Below are positions 35,801 through 44,637 of a DNA stretch of 64,000 nucleotides, piece after piece. The first letter of the stretch is position 1. Every line of letters begins with the position of its first letter. The notes below the pieces were generated by a model. That model was not told the origin of the DNA. It searched no databases and saw only the letters and a list, made by a program, of their open reading frames with translations. Position numbers and translations under genes: made by a program. Source of the DNA: Cololabis saira (lineage: Eukaryota; Chordata; Actinopteri; Beloniformes; Belonidae); the NCBI RefSeq assembly GCF_033807715.1, contig NC_084591.1, positions 31,410,590 to 31,474,589 on the forward strand. The letters run 5' to 3'.

Positions 35801-37520
35801 TGTTAAGCTTAAAATGAGCATATTTTAGCAGATAATTTGGTTTTGTGCGACTGGTTAAAAAAAACAAACAGCACCCACAACAAAAATGAGTTTGAGTTAC
35901 AATCTACAATCAGGCTGTAACAAGCTGAGTGATCAGACTGATATCAGGTTGAAGCCGACCACTTGGGGTCCACCGGGGGTGGCACCGCTAAACTAGCTGC
36001 TCTGAATATTTATCCCACAAGTCATTGAGCGTGGCACCAGGTTTGCCACTGCAAAGTTTAGAAGCATTCCAAAAGTGACCTTTTAATCCCGTCCACTTAA
36101 GATACACATCAAATCTATTTCGGCAAAAACTGTGTTTGAACTGAATTTAATTTAGACACAGTAGATCAAACTGACAAAAAGTCAGAATCAGACACAAGGA
36201 GGCCATAGAAAATCCAGTTATTATCAAAATAGAAACCAGTATGACAAGGGGACTCTGACTCGTACAGCGACGCATTTTCACATTATCAGCGGAAGGCAAA
36301 AGGTACAAATGTTAGAGCAGGGGTCTTCAATTACAGTCATCAAGGTTTGCACAAGTCTGTTAATGACACAGCAATTTGTATCACGCTGTGCTGAAGCAGG
36401 GAAACATCTAAAACACGCAGGAATTGAAGACCCATGTGTTAGAGGGTATCAAATAGGATTGTAACGACGAGCTCATTTTAGCAGTTGAAAAGAAGCACAG
36501 ATTTAGCTTCTATCTTGGTTGTTGTTCTCTTTCAAAGTACAAATCAGAGTGACCATTTGACTGCCAAATCGTTGAGGTAAAACTCATTATCTTAGAAATC
36601 TAACCAAACCGGCACCGCTGAAAACCTTCTGACACGTTTGCAGTGATTCTGAGAATGAAACCAATATGACTAAATTGAATTATATTCATTAGTAATTATA
36701 TTAGTTAATAAATACATACATTAATTTTGAAAGAAATGTCTTACTGAACATTTCAGTGAGCTTTTTTAAAAAGGACTTAAGTAATTAATCATAAAATATA
36801 AAAAAAAGGCGTTTTCAAATAGAGAAATAAATCACAGAATTAAAAAGATTTTGAAATTCATTTTCCATTCAGGCATTTTAAAATGTATTCCTCCTCAGGT
36901 CCTACAGATTTTCTCGAGTTGCACAGCTTGGAAAAGACATCACCTTGATCACCTTAAATTTAGTTGTTCATTTGTTTATTTGCTTTCTTAAGGGGCAGTG
37001 GGGGGTGAAGGAAGTGAAATTAGTCACGTCTTAGTGGGAAGCTTGATTTCACATTTATCTTGTTTGAGCTAAATACAATTGGAAACATTTTGCAGAAGAT
37101 ACTGAAAGAGCTTTTCTAGAGTGAGCTCTGTAAACTTGTAAACCATGGTGATTCACTATTATCAAGCATACTTATTGTTTTAGCTTTTTTAATTGTCTCC
37201 TGTTTAGCATAATTTTTTTAATTTTAATGCTTGATCGTGATTGTGAAACTTGTGTTGCCAGGTTTCCCTCCAGAAAAAGGTTGTCATTCTTTATGTGACT
37301 TACAGCAACCTTGTTAATATTGGGAAACTGCCATGACTGCTGGAGCCCTGGAGCCCCGTCCCAGTCATCTGACTGTGCTCAAACACACCTGACTCTGCCA
37401 TTTCATCCAGCGGACCTTCTCCTCCACCAGCAGCTGCAGGAGCCTCTGTGAGCCGAATGTCTGGGATCCTCGCTCCCGGCTGGACAGAATCCGGACAGAG
37501 TTTCTCTGATGGGACGCCAT
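17329..37520 (-). CDS. ambra1: AMBRA1, activating molecule in Beclin-1-regulated autophagy
   Basis: Complete coding region in 18 minus-strand exons: 37389-37520, 35225-35283, 31864-32047, 31262-31434, 30889-30955, 28499-30030, 28320-28406, 26788-26973, 24774-24854, 24498-24598, 24007-24117, 23389-23577, 23131-23285, 22819-22958, 21435-21470, 20772-20959, 19496-19627, 17329-17855. They sum to 4080 bases with every junction in phase, giving 1359 residues (human 1298). AMBRA1 is a CUL4-DDB1 substrate receptor that targets D-type cyclins and also scaffolds Beclin-1/ULK1 autophagy signalling. The N-terminal (about 50-205) and later (about 850-1064) parts form one split WD40 propeller, with a long disordered insert between them. 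Visible: [27 protein letters not shown], CxCxxC (301-306) and CxxC (569-572) pairs, and two dynein-light-chain TQT motifs (1112-1114, 1124-1126). Start: AACATGGCG with a strong Kozak context, followed by NSVRIL as in the family. Missing: the LC3-interacting WDQL segment known in human. Exon 18 (19496-19627) is the least certain. Confidence 0.95.
18322..18453. mobile_element. Palindromic MITE, copy b
   Basis: Almost perfect fold-back: the left arm has TTTATGGTTCCGCCTTAAAT and CGCAGAGCCTACGGCGTAGG, and the right arm repeats them inverted up to GCGGAACCATAAATCAGCTC. Same family as 6387-6506. It is nested in the element at 17960-19138. Confidence 0.85.
18669..18722. mobile_element. Palindromic MITE, copy c (core only)
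   Basis: Only the core CGACGCAGAGCCTACGGCGT and part of the inverse arm remain, 216 bp from copy b. Confidence 0.65.
19496..19627 (-). CDS. ambra1: ambra1 exon 18 (tentative)
   Basis: Acceptor CCCTCCTCAG/CT and donor TCCG/GTACCG give a 132-nt phase-1 cassette encoding roughly [20 protein letters not shown] onward. It has no counterpart that I recall in human AMBRA1. Skipping it keeps the frame, so it may be an alternative exon. Confidence 0.55.
19971..20528. mobile_element. Non-autonomous TIR element in ambra1 intron
   Basis: Ends GGCCACGTTTACACATAGCC and, inverted, GTGTAAACGGAGCC. TTA is repeated on both flanks (19968-19970, 20529-20531), as for PIF/Harbinger elements. The long minus-strand frame inside (20143-20538) resembles no protein. 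Confidence 0.75.
20772..20959 (-). CDS. ambra1: ambra1 exon 17 with both TQT motifs
   Basis: Acceptor CAATTCTCAG/ACC. Encodes [17 protein letters not shown], then SQGTQTP and NAETQTE, the two dynein light chain 1 docking motifs reported for human AMBRA1. The donor CTGA/GTACTG is chosen because it gives the phase needed downstream; it is moderate in strength. Confidence 0.88.
21435..21470 (-). CDS. ambra1: ambra1 exon 16, a 36-nt microexon
   Basis: Acceptor TTAATAACAG/T and donor CCAGG/GTGAGA. It encodes [12 protein letters not shown], matching human SSERPG. It links in phase to CRPV upstream and PNRSGW downstream. The human segment just before this, which carries the LIR, is not present here. 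Confidence 0.85.
22819..22958 (-). CDS. ambra1: ambra1 exon 15
   Basis: Acceptor GTATTTCAG/ATG. Encodes [20 protein letters not shown] and [15 protein letters not shown], part of the second WD40 half. The donor CCTGT/GTGAGT is preferred over CCT/GTGTGA because it gives the phase needed by the microexon. Confidence 0.93.
22959..23130 (-). other. ambra1 intron 14
   Basis: A 172-bp intron with donor GTGAGA and acceptor TTTCAG. Nothing else is seen. Confidence 0.85.
23131..23285 (-). CDS. ambra1: ambra1 exon 14
   Basis: Encodes [20 protein letters not shown] and [16 protein letters not shown], near identical to human AMBRA1. Acceptor TTCTGCAG, donor AGG/GTGAGA. Confidence 0.96.
23389..23577 (-). 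CDS. ambra1: ambra1 exon 13
   Basis: Encodes [40 protein letters not shown] and GEMLYTKRF. Acceptor TGTCTCAG, donor TTCG/GTACAT. Confidence 0.96.
24007..24117 (-). CDS. ambra1: ambra1 exon 12
   Basis: Encodes [20 protein letters not shown] and [14 protein letters not shown], identical to human over most of its length. Acceptor TACGCAG, donor AACG/GTAGGA. Confidence 0.96.
24498..24598 (-). CDS. ambra1: ambra1 exon 11
   Basis: Encodes [20 protein letters not shown] and [13 protein letters not shown]; the second WD40 half starts about here. Acceptor CTCCTGCAG, donor GCTG/GTAAAC. Confidence 0.96.
24774..24854 (-). CDS. ambra1: ambra1 exon 10
   Basis: Encodes [20 protein letters not shown] and LGRFVP. 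Acceptor CCTTTCAG/TG, donor CCTCG/GTGAGT. Confidence 0.95.
25455..26690. mobile_element. Degenerate repeat (GGGCCCGATTTACTAAGATC type) in ambra1 intron 9
   Basis: The left part has GGGCCCGATTTACTAAGATC near 25470. The interior is rich in TTTGCGCGTGC/GCACACG motifs typical of a fish TIR family. The right TIR is not recognisable. A separate element (25702-26109) is inserted in it. Boundaries are approximate. Confidence 0.45.
25702..26109. mobile_element. 408-bp element with perfect 46-bp TIRs
   Basis: Both ends carry the same 46 bases in inverted orientation, starting TGTTGTGCCGTATTCAGCAC and ending GCACCCCCTCGT. No flanking duplication is evident and no transposase is present. The perfect TIRs suggest recent activity. 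The superfamily is not assigned. Confidence 0.85.
26788..26973 (-). CDS. ambra1: ambra1 exon 9
   Basis: Encodes [20 protein letters not shown] and [13 protein letters not shown], then an acidic stretch [10 protein letters not shown]. Acceptor TTTGCAG, donor CTCGA/GTAAGT. Confidence 0.96.
26974..28319 (-). other. ambra1 intron 8
   Basis: AT-rich intron without a clear repeat. The plus-strand frame at 27870-28100 has a hydrophobic stretch ([16 protein letters not shown]) after a Ser/Thr-rich part but matches nothing I can name and lies inside the intron. Confidence 0.5.
28320..28406 (-). CDS. ambra1: ambra1 exon 8
   Basis: Encodes [20 protein letters not shown] and HPIYPDPA. Acceptor GTTTCACAG. 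The donor CCAG/GTTCGC is weaker than its neighbours. Confidence 0.95.
28499..30030 (-). CDS. ambra1: ambra1 exon 7, large disordered-region exon
   Basis: 1532 bases, residues 206-716. Encodes [60 protein letters not shown] and long Ser/Pro-rich stretches. In human the equivalent region is the insert between the WD40 halves and binds Beclin-1 and other partners. Acceptor CATCTTCCAG/AAT, donor AGGAG/GTATCC. Confidence 0.97.
30889..30955 (-). CDS. ambra1: ambra1 exon 6
   Basis: Encodes [22 protein letters not shown], closing the first WD40 half. Acceptor TGTTGTAG, donor CAG/GTAAGA. Confidence 0.96.
31262..31434 (-). CDS. ambra1: ambra1 exon 5
   Basis: Encodes [20 protein letters not shown] and [16 protein letters not shown], a WD40 repeat. 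Acceptor TTCTGCAG, donor TGCG/GTGAGT. Confidence 0.97.
31864..32047 (-). CDS. ambra1: ambra1 exon 4
   Basis: Encodes [33 protein letters not shown] and [13 protein letters not shown], the first canonical WD40 blades. Acceptor TTTTCTAG, donor CAC/GTGAGT. Confidence 0.97.
32118..32190 (-). repeat. LINE 3'-tail fragment
   Basis: Contains ATTCAATTTCATTTATATAG and CCAGAGACCCAGAACA, the reverse complement of the tail type at 6957-7038. Confidence 0.5.
32452..32645 (+). repeat. LINE 3'-end fragment
   Basis: Ends with GTAAAGCGACCTTGGGTTCC and GGTGCTATATAAATGCAAG, the conserved 3' end of a common fish LINE/SINE tail. Intronic in ambra1. Confidence 0.55.
33320..33598 (+). pseudogene. BED-type zinc finger of a hAT transposase (remnant)
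   Basis: 92 codons beginning [20 protein letters not shown], then [11 protein letters not shown]: the CxxC...HxxxxH arrangement of ZBED/hAT transposase N-termini. The first ~40 residues fit a BED domain; the rest diverges. The frame ends long before any catalytic core, so this is a remnant, not a gene. The domain binds DNA in intact transposases. Confidence 0.75.
33889..34187 (+). repeat. Internal cassette shared with 2087-2371
   Basis: Second copy of the cassette described at 2087. It ends AAAAACAAGGGATTACTGTA and contains CTTATCACGGGTTCTTTTTG. It is nested in the hAT at 33184-34525. Confidence 0.75.
34727..34828. mobile_element. Palindromic MITE, copy d
   Basis: AAGGCTGATTTATGGTTCCG on the left and GCGGAACCATAATTCAGGCT on the right, with a CCTACGCCGTAGG core. 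It lies in the outer hAT just right of the nested one. Confidence 0.85.
35225..35283 (-). CDS. ambra1: ambra1 exon 3
   Basis: 59 nt encoding [19 protein letters not shown], next to the human sequence [16 protein letters not shown]. Acceptor CTCTGACAG, donor GACAG/GTACGA. Confidence 0.96.
36318..36436. mobile_element. 119-bp hAT MITE in ambra1 intron 2
   Basis: The left end CAGGGGTCTTCAATT and right end AATTGAAGACCCATG are inverted. Perfect 8-bp TSD TGTTAGAG (36310-36317, 36437-36444). No coding capacity. Confidence 0.9.
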
Positions 37521-37596
37521 GTTGCTGCGCGGACCTCTGGCTGTTGGCTGTTCACTCCCACTGCTGTTGATCCCTCGTCGCCATGCAGAGTCTAGG
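37389..37596 (-). CDS. ambra1: ambra1 exon 2 with start codon
   Basis: Acceptor CTCTCTCAG/CCT. The main ATG is at 37520-37518 in AACATGGCG; 44 codons follow, [20 protein letters not shown] onward. The 76 bases upstream are 5' UTR and contain a short upstream ORF (37584-37552). Donor CAG/GTGTGT. Confidence 0.93.
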
Positions 37597-38289
37597 CTGA
37601 GAGAGCAGAACAGTTTTTAGTTTGAGCATGTAGGTGGCCACACAGTCACTGAGAATCAGAAAAAACATACAAATCAAACCATATTTGGATGCAGTTGTAA
37701 GAAGATGACAAAGAGGGTGACAGAGTGCAGGCATATTAACTATGAATTCTTAACCTAAACTGAAGTCTATAGTCCAAAAATGATGAGAGATCACCATCAT
37801 AACTGGATTTGATCTCTCATCAAATCAATTTCACACAATAACTTCACTACAATAACGCAGCATGTTAAAGCAAAAACTGCCACCACATATACTGCACCCG
37901 ACAACAGCAGACGCAGAAATGTATGCAGAATAACATCCTCTCTTAAATTCAGAGCCACAAAATGCTGTCCCACATTTAAAAAAAAACAACACAATCACCA
38001 CAACAAGCTAGGCAGGTGTTACAATGTTCTGACACCCCGATTCATCTCTAACGTTACAGAAATAAACCACCCCATAATATATATTTGTCATCTGTTCTCT
38101 TTATTTGAAAACTCAATTCAGATTTCACAGCCCACAAGAAAATCCTGCCTTTTCCTTTGTTGAAGCACCCAAATACTGCACAGTGCTCTAAACAATTTGA
38201 ACTGTGACACACTGTCATAACTCTGATACATTTCTCTTCTTCACCTCACCAGCTCTTTTCTCTTCTCTGTGAACCTCTGTCCAATAGTC

Positions 38290-38470
38290 TCTGTTCTGTC
38301 CTCATGCTCTTTTTCTTGTCTCCTCTGTTCTGTCCTCATGTCTTACATTCAGTCTCTTCTACTCTGTCCGTATGTCCTCTTTGTCTTGTGTCCCCTGTTC
38401 TGTCCTTGTGTCCTTTGTCTTGTCTCCTCCATTCTGTCCTCATGTCCAAACTCTTCTCTGTTGTCCTTTC
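38290..38470 (+). repeat. Pyrimidine-rich degenerate tandem repeat
   Basis: Repeated TCTGTCCTCATGTCC-like units separated by TCTTGTCTCCTC-like spacers, with a degenerate period of roughly 35 bases. Low-complexity intronic DNA. Confidence 0.65.
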
Positions 38471-38925
38471 CATGAAAAGAATGCAAATTCTGACTAAAAT
38501 CGGAGTTTATTTTATATGAACATTGACTGAAGCTGTTACTTGATTGTCCATGTTGAGCTCATATTCTTTATTCTCTATTTCTTTTTTTTCTTCTCCATAT
38601 GATAAAATATAACAGTTTAAAGATAGCAAACAATGAACACATTTGCTTAAACATTCATTAAATACATTTTCAATTAAATGTATTACATAAAACAAGGGTC
38701 AGTGTCACGTTTCACAACACCGTTAAGATAACACCAGATGTTTGTGATACCTATTATTATTATCATCATTATTAGGCTGATAATTGGCCAACCCATTAAT
38801 CAATCTACGTCTATTATGAAGGCCTCTGCACTATTCATAGAATAACTTATTTTATTTTCTCATTAGTTTTCCTTTCTGTTCAGCTTTTTTTTTTATTATA
38901 ATAATTGTTATAGAGCTGCCTTCTG

Positions 38926-39048
38926 CCTGTAATGAGATGGGATAGGCTCTAGCAGACCCCTATGACCCTGTATAGGATTAGGAAATTGAGCTACTAATGT
39001 ATAGAATACGAATGAATGACTGACTGAAATAATGAATGAATGTCATCA
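38926..39048 (+). repeat. SINE/RTE-like 3' tail
   Basis: Has TGGGATAGGCTCTAGCAGAC and CCCTATGACCCTGTATAGG, ending in GAATGAATGA repeats. This is the 3' end shared by fish RTE-mobilised SINEs. Confidence 0.5.
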
Positions 39049-40310
39049 AGCTACTTATCAATGGTTCTTGTGATTTGATGAGTAAATAATCTGTACATTT
39101 ACAGAGAAGGAAAATAAGCATCAGCTGTATAACAATAACCAAATGGGTGGAAGATTATTTTGACTGACTGTTTGGTTATATATACAAAACATATGGCACA
39201 CCTGAGGGAAATTATGACAACTTCAAAAAATCAAAACAATTACCTGCAGGTTTAATGATGATGTGTTATTTGATACGCAAATTTATTCAAAATGTATATT
39301 ATCAAAATAAGAGCTTTCTGTAGCTTTTTGTATAGACACTTTGAATAAATGTGAATAGAATATATTTTTTTCTTTAAAATACTGACTATAAAACATATGT
39401 ATACCTTTCAAATCCTCCTTTCAATTCCTTCAAAATTCAATAAATTCATTGATAATATTCCAGAAAGTTCTATAAAATTCAGAGCAGAAAAAAAGGAACC
39501 TGCAATTGAACTTAAAAGTGTAAACACTTCAAGTTTTTTACAGACCATTAATCAACATATTTCCTAAAATATTCCACACAGAAAACCCAGTGTATCCACA
39601 GATTTGTATTCTTAATTTGACTCTACAAGCGTCTCAACAACACGACCTAACCAAAAATAATTAAATAAAGTCAAAATGTACATGTTTACCACAGAGGATG
39701 CAATCGCCACACCATCAAAGACACCTTGAAAAATAACCACCCACATCTCCTCCAAAGTTGGATGTTAAACCTCCTCACACGGATCTGAATGAAAATCAAA
39801 CCTCCAAACAGCTATTCAACAAAGGGTTGTGTAATCCCAGCCCAGCTTCTCTTGACGTCCACACAAATGACCGGAGACATGAGGAGAATTTGCCACCAAG
39901 TTTCATCATCATACAGATGATGAAACTTGATATCATGTGGGAGTTAGCAATCTTCTCAACATCAATGAAACCAGGAGCACGAGCTGGTTGTAGGTTTCAA
40001 AAGAAGGGAAAAGGGGTGAACATCATTGACTGTATGAACGATGCAGAGGGAGAATCATTATAACAGAGACCCTGTCAGGATCATCCCACATATCTGTTCC
40101 AGTTGAGAAAGCTTAGAAAAAAAACTGTACTTTGTGACAAAACTAAATTCCACAACCAAGTTGTTGCAAATTGACAACAGAGCAAATGTAACCATAACAA
40201 ACCGATGGGGTGTGCACAAACCACAAGGCTCTGCACTAAAAGTGACCAAAACTAACAACTTCAGCAGCCATCTACAACATTTTTATCTGCACTGTGAGCT
40301 CATTGGTTTT

Positions 40311-40920
40311 GGAAGAGAGGACAAGCATTCCTGGGAGAAACAAGGATGGAAATCATTGTTTGAAAACTTAAATTGTGTAACAAGAGAAAAAACCCAACTA
40401 ATTTAATGCCAACAAAATTCATCACCAACAAACAGCTGATCCGCCAGCACCAAAACTGTGAACTCTGTTGTCAATATGTCTCAATATTAAATATATAATC
40501 TGTCTAAAAGAGGACAAGCATTCCTGGGAGAAACCTGGATGGAAATTGTTGTTTGAAAACTTAAATTGTGTAACAAGAGAAAAACCCAACTAATTTAATG
40601 TCAACAAAATTCATCACAGCTGATTCGCCAGCACAAAAACTGTAAACTCTGTCGATAATACGTCTCGATATTAAATATATAATTGTCTAAAATTGATTAT
40701 TTTTTAGCCTTAATCCTTGAACTTTTATCATTATTTCATTTTAATTAACTATATTGTATGTCAGTGTGCATTGGTCTCCCAGTTTTTATTTTTATTATGC
40801 TTATTTTTCAGTCAAAATGTCAAAGCACTTTGTATTTCATGTACCTGGATGAAAGGTGCTATACAAATACAATTTGATTGATTGATTGATAAAAGAGGAT
40901 AAGCATTCCTGGGAGAAAAC
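40311..40920 (+). repeat. ~190-bp tandem repeat interrupted by a LINE tail
   Basis: Unit 1 (40311-40505) and unit 2 (40508-40691) share AGCATTCCTGGGAGAAAC and GAAAACTTAAATTGTGTAAC. A partial third unit (from about 40889) starts after a 200-bp LINE 3' tail that ends in (GATT)n. Confidence 0.75.
40692..40888 (+). repeat. LINE 3' tail with (ATTG)n
   Basis: Contains CAAAGCACTTTGTATTTCAT and GGTGCTATACAAATACAATT, then ATTGATTGATTGAT. It splits the tandem repeat at 40311-40920. Confidence 0.6.
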
Positions 40921-41029
40921 GTAAATTAAATAATTACCTGCTGTACTCTACTGCCCTTACTTTTTAACAACTTGTGCTTTTTATTATTTTACCTCCTTTC
41001 TTATCATTTTATTTGTTATTTACTGTGTA

Positions 41030-41107
41030 ATTGTGTCTTGCTGCTTTTAATGTTGATGTAAAGCACTTTGAATTACCTTGTGTTGAATTGTGCTACACAA
41101 ATAAACT
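41030..41107 (+). repeat. LINE 3' tail fragment
   Basis: Contains GTAAAGCACTTTGAATTACC and GTGCTACACAAATAAACTTG, a typical fish LINE 3' end. It lies in ambra1 intron 1. Confidence 0.5.
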
Positions 41108-41590
41108 TGCCTTTAAAGGTCTGACATGACGTTCGTCTGAATGTTAAATATATCTGAAAATAAAATCTATCTAGTCTAATATGCAACGTGATATTCCATA
41201 TAATTAATGATACAATCTGATTGTAATAATACAGGTTAAGTAGCAAACCTGCTCCATCCTGCAGTTTACAAACAATTATCACCAGCGGGGCTTTATCAGG
41301 AATAAACTTCACCTGACAACGAGACAGATGTGAGTGGGAGGTGGAAACACACCTTACACCTCAGATGTGAGTAGTAAATCACAATAACACTAATCACAAA
41401 CTGACCGTAGTTATCTGACACGACTGTGAAGCTGCTAGCCGCTGTGAGCAGAGCTAACCCCAGATGCAGCTCAAAACCGCGGAGTAAAGCAGGTTAATGT
41501 GTTGTTACTGCCCCCCCGAACTGGCAGATGTGTTATTAGTGTCTTTTACACACAAACGCAGAGTTAAAGCACAGACAGAGTTTGGCCTAC

Positions 41591-41760
41591 CTTCTTTAAT
41601 CGAGCGGCTCTCTGCCATCAGGAGCGGCTAATGCTAGCAGGCTACCTCGGCCGAAAACGAACAATGTGGTCGCTGACAAAGAATAAACCGTTTAGCGGTA
41701 ACATCCGTGTAACGCTGTGATTTTACTGAGCGCCGCCTATTGAAGTCGAAGGGCAAGAAT
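41591..41760 (-). other. ambra1: ambra1 exon 1 (5' UTR) and promoter-proximal region
   Basis: The minus-strand donor AAGAAG/GTAGGC ends a noncoding exon at 41591; its upstream limit is a guess. It contains an upstream ATG at 41618 whose ten-codon ORF crosses into exon 2 and stops there. The region to about 41960 is relatively CpG-rich with no TATA box, as expected for a housekeeping promoter. Confidence 0.65.
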
Positions 41761-42090
41761 GATTTTATTTGAGGACGGGACGCTTTCTGTGGCACTGCTC
41801 CGATGTTTTATACGACGAGCTGCTACTGCGTAACTTGCTAGCTGCTAACTGACGGCAGGCTGACTAACAGAGCGCAGAGCTGCGTCTCACCCTGATACGA
41901 AGCTCACCCGGAACACCCGGCCAGAGGGGCGAATGTGTGCTGCTCTGCGAGAGTACACGCTGCATCGTTGGTTTTTGATACACGTATGATTAAACCTGCA
42001 TTTATTCACTTGTTTTCCCAGCGTCGATAAGCTGCTCTGACATCGACTAGAAATCCTGGAAATGATTGGATTTCAGAACATTTATTTGGA
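41761..42090. other. Flank upstream of ambra1
   Basis: No gene or repeat is recognised; it probably includes the ambra1 promoter. Confidence 0.4.
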
Positions 42091-42138
42091 TGGATGAAAG
42101 GGTGGATGGATGGATGGATGGATGGATTAAAGGGGATG

Positions 42139-42170
<32 letters not shown>
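42091..42170 (+). repeat. (GGAT)n / (GATA)n microsatellites
   Basis: GGATGGATGG units followed by AGATAGATAGATA units; possibly a LINE tail remnant. Confidence 0.9.
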
Positions 42171-42171
<1 letters not shown>

Positions 42172-42230
42172 AAAGTAAGGACATTTGTGTTTAATAGATT
42201 ATTTATTTTGTTCTAATGCATCTTGGCAAT

Positions 42231-42706
42231 TAGGGTTGCAAAGGGGTGGAAAATGTCCGGTAAATTTCCGGAAACTTTCCGGAAACTTTCCATGGGAAGT
42301 TAAGCTGGGGAATTTTGGAAATATTCCAAATTGGAAACTTTCCATGGGAATTATGGGAATTATGGGAATTATTGGGAATTATTGGGAATTTATGGGAATT
42401 AACTGGAAATTGGGGGTAATTTAAACAAACTGTATCATATCCAAACATAAATGTAAATATTTATTTTGTCATAAGCAGATATCCATGCAGGATAATACAA
42501 AAACATGACATTTTAACAGATTTATTTGAGTAGAACTTTAGTTTTTATTCTTGTATGAACAATTATTTTAATGAACAACAAAAACATGAATGTTGAGTAA
42601 ATACTAACTCACCCTACTCCCCCACCCAATCAAAAAGTAAAATGACCCCAACCCCCCCCCCCCCCAAAAAAAAAAATCCCATTTTAAATGTTAAATCATT
42701 AATACC

Positions 42707-42752
<46 letters not shown>

Positions 42753-43754
42753 GGGTGTAACGATACACTAATCTCACGATACGGTACGATACACGATACT
42801 GAGGTCACGATAACGATACGATACGATATTATAGCAGTATTTTTTTAACAACCTTGAATGAGGAACATATGACTGGAAAAAAATTGTCTTTTATTTGAAA
42901 GACACAAAATACCCTATTGTTACAGTTTGTAATGCGTTATAACTGTTTAAGTTTTAAAGAGAAAGCCAGGCCAACCATTTTCCACAAACTGAACTAAAAG
43001 TAAATGTCAGGCAGGTTTGCATTATGCATCTTCAGTTTCATACAAGTAAAAATATTTTGCCACAAACTGAATAGTTTCTCTCATGTATGATTTGACTGTA
43101 ATTTAACAACTAAAATTAAATAAATAAATAAAAGTAAATAAATACATACGATTTTACATCATAAAAAAAGATTGATTCATGCTCACCTTATAAGTGTAAG
43201 AGGAGATTTATTTTTGTTAAGAAGGTTATTTTGGTAATTCAGGGTTCATTATTTTATAAATATATTCTTTATATTCTGATGCAGCCTAAATCAGGGACTA
43301 TAATGACACTAGTCAGTTTATCTGTAGTTGTTAGTATGTTTTAGATTGGGCGGAGTGATACAGCACTAGGTGCTGTGTTGACGCTCTAAAATCCTACGCT
43401 GTTGAGCGGACATTAAAGTATACTGGACCTCAGCAGAAGTTGTCCCCGTGTTTATCCTACACACGACTCGAAAAAGGTTTAATTTAATAAGGTAAGGTTT
43501 AACTGTACACCAGACTTACATAAGTAAAATGTCAGAGCTCAAAACGGGACCACAAAACGGGACTAGTTTTTTCTGAGCGGAGTAAGATTTTGGTCCGCGG
43601 GTCGAGGTGCGGTCGCGGTCGGATGCGTGTTTCTAGTCAACACAATAGATTAATATTAATAACCCAATATCGCGATACACTTTGTCACCTCCACGACACG
43701 TATTGTGACATTTTTGTATCGCGAAATTTCGTGGCACGATATATTGTTACACCC

Positions 43755-43806
<52 letters not shown>

Positions 43807-44231
43807 ATAATATTATCAAAACCTACTTGACTTTATATAGTCCGTGGGCTCAAATGTGTGGCTTCAATAGTCTTGTGCTTTGAGCTCAAATGTGTGGCCT
43901 CCAGGCTTCAAGAAATCACCTGTGCATGTGATGGAGGAATGCACAGTGCATGTAGGGGGCGTGGCCTCAATAGCCCTGCAGTAAGCAATGTGCTATGTGC
44001 ATGTGATTGAGGAGTGTACTTGCATTAAATCTGGTTGTTTTAGCCAAGACTATGCTACAATATATTTCCCCCAACTATATTTAAGTTCCCTGTTAAGGGC
44101 CAACCTTCAATTCTGTAAATTTCTTATTTATTCCCGTTAATTCCCATATATTCCCGTTAATTCCCATATATTCCCGTTAATTCCCATGGAAAGTTTCCAA
44201 CTTTGAAAATTCCCGGAATTTTGCAACCCTA
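42231..44231. mobile_element. hAT element (outer), host of a second hAT
   Basis: The left end TAGGGTTGCAAAGGGG and right end TTTTGCAACCCTA are inverted. Perfect 8-bp TSD TTGGCAAT (42223-42230, 44232-44239). The sub-terminal zones are full of GGGAATTATGG/TTCCCGTTAATTC tandem motifs. The interior contains a (TA)n tract into which another hAT jumped. Confidence 0.92.
42750..43757. mobile_element. hAT element nested in (TA)n of the outer hAT
   Basis: Both ends are TAGGGGTGTAAC in inverted orientation. Flanks are ATATATAT on each side, compatible with an 8-bp TSD but uninformative within a TA repeat. Sub-terminal CGATACGATAC motifs are typical of this family. No transposase. Confidence 0.85.
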
Positions 44232-44239
44232 TTGGCAAT

Positions 44240-44637
44240 ACATTTTATGTCTTTATTTCCCTTTTAAATGGTGCCACATTTGTAAGAAACATGCATTTGT
44301 GGGTTGAGCAGCAGAGCTGAGTATGTGGGTTGTGCTCATGAAATATTTGCCATATCTTCTGTGCCATTGCCAAACAACTTTGACTCCTGTTTGGTGGATT
44401 GGATGATTAAAGTTTGAAGAACACACATAGGCAATTTAAAATTATGCATTCATGTTAGAAGTAGAAGTAACAATAATAAAATGTATCTCTCTCTCTATCT
44501 CTCTCTTTATATATATATCTATACAGATAACCTACATCTAGAAAACAAGTTTGGTCAAATTGCCTGATAACTTTAATATCATTGCGCTGGATCAACTGCC
44601 AGGTGGTAACCATGGCAACGGAGATTCAGAGAAGAAG
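44240..44637. other. Spacer
   Basis: No gene is seen; a short CT-rich/TA tract lies at 44488-44520. Confidence 0.5.

Noticed and set aside
39758..40063. 101-codon frame in ambra1 intron 1
   Set aside because: No recognisable domain; neighbouring DNA is a tandem repeat.
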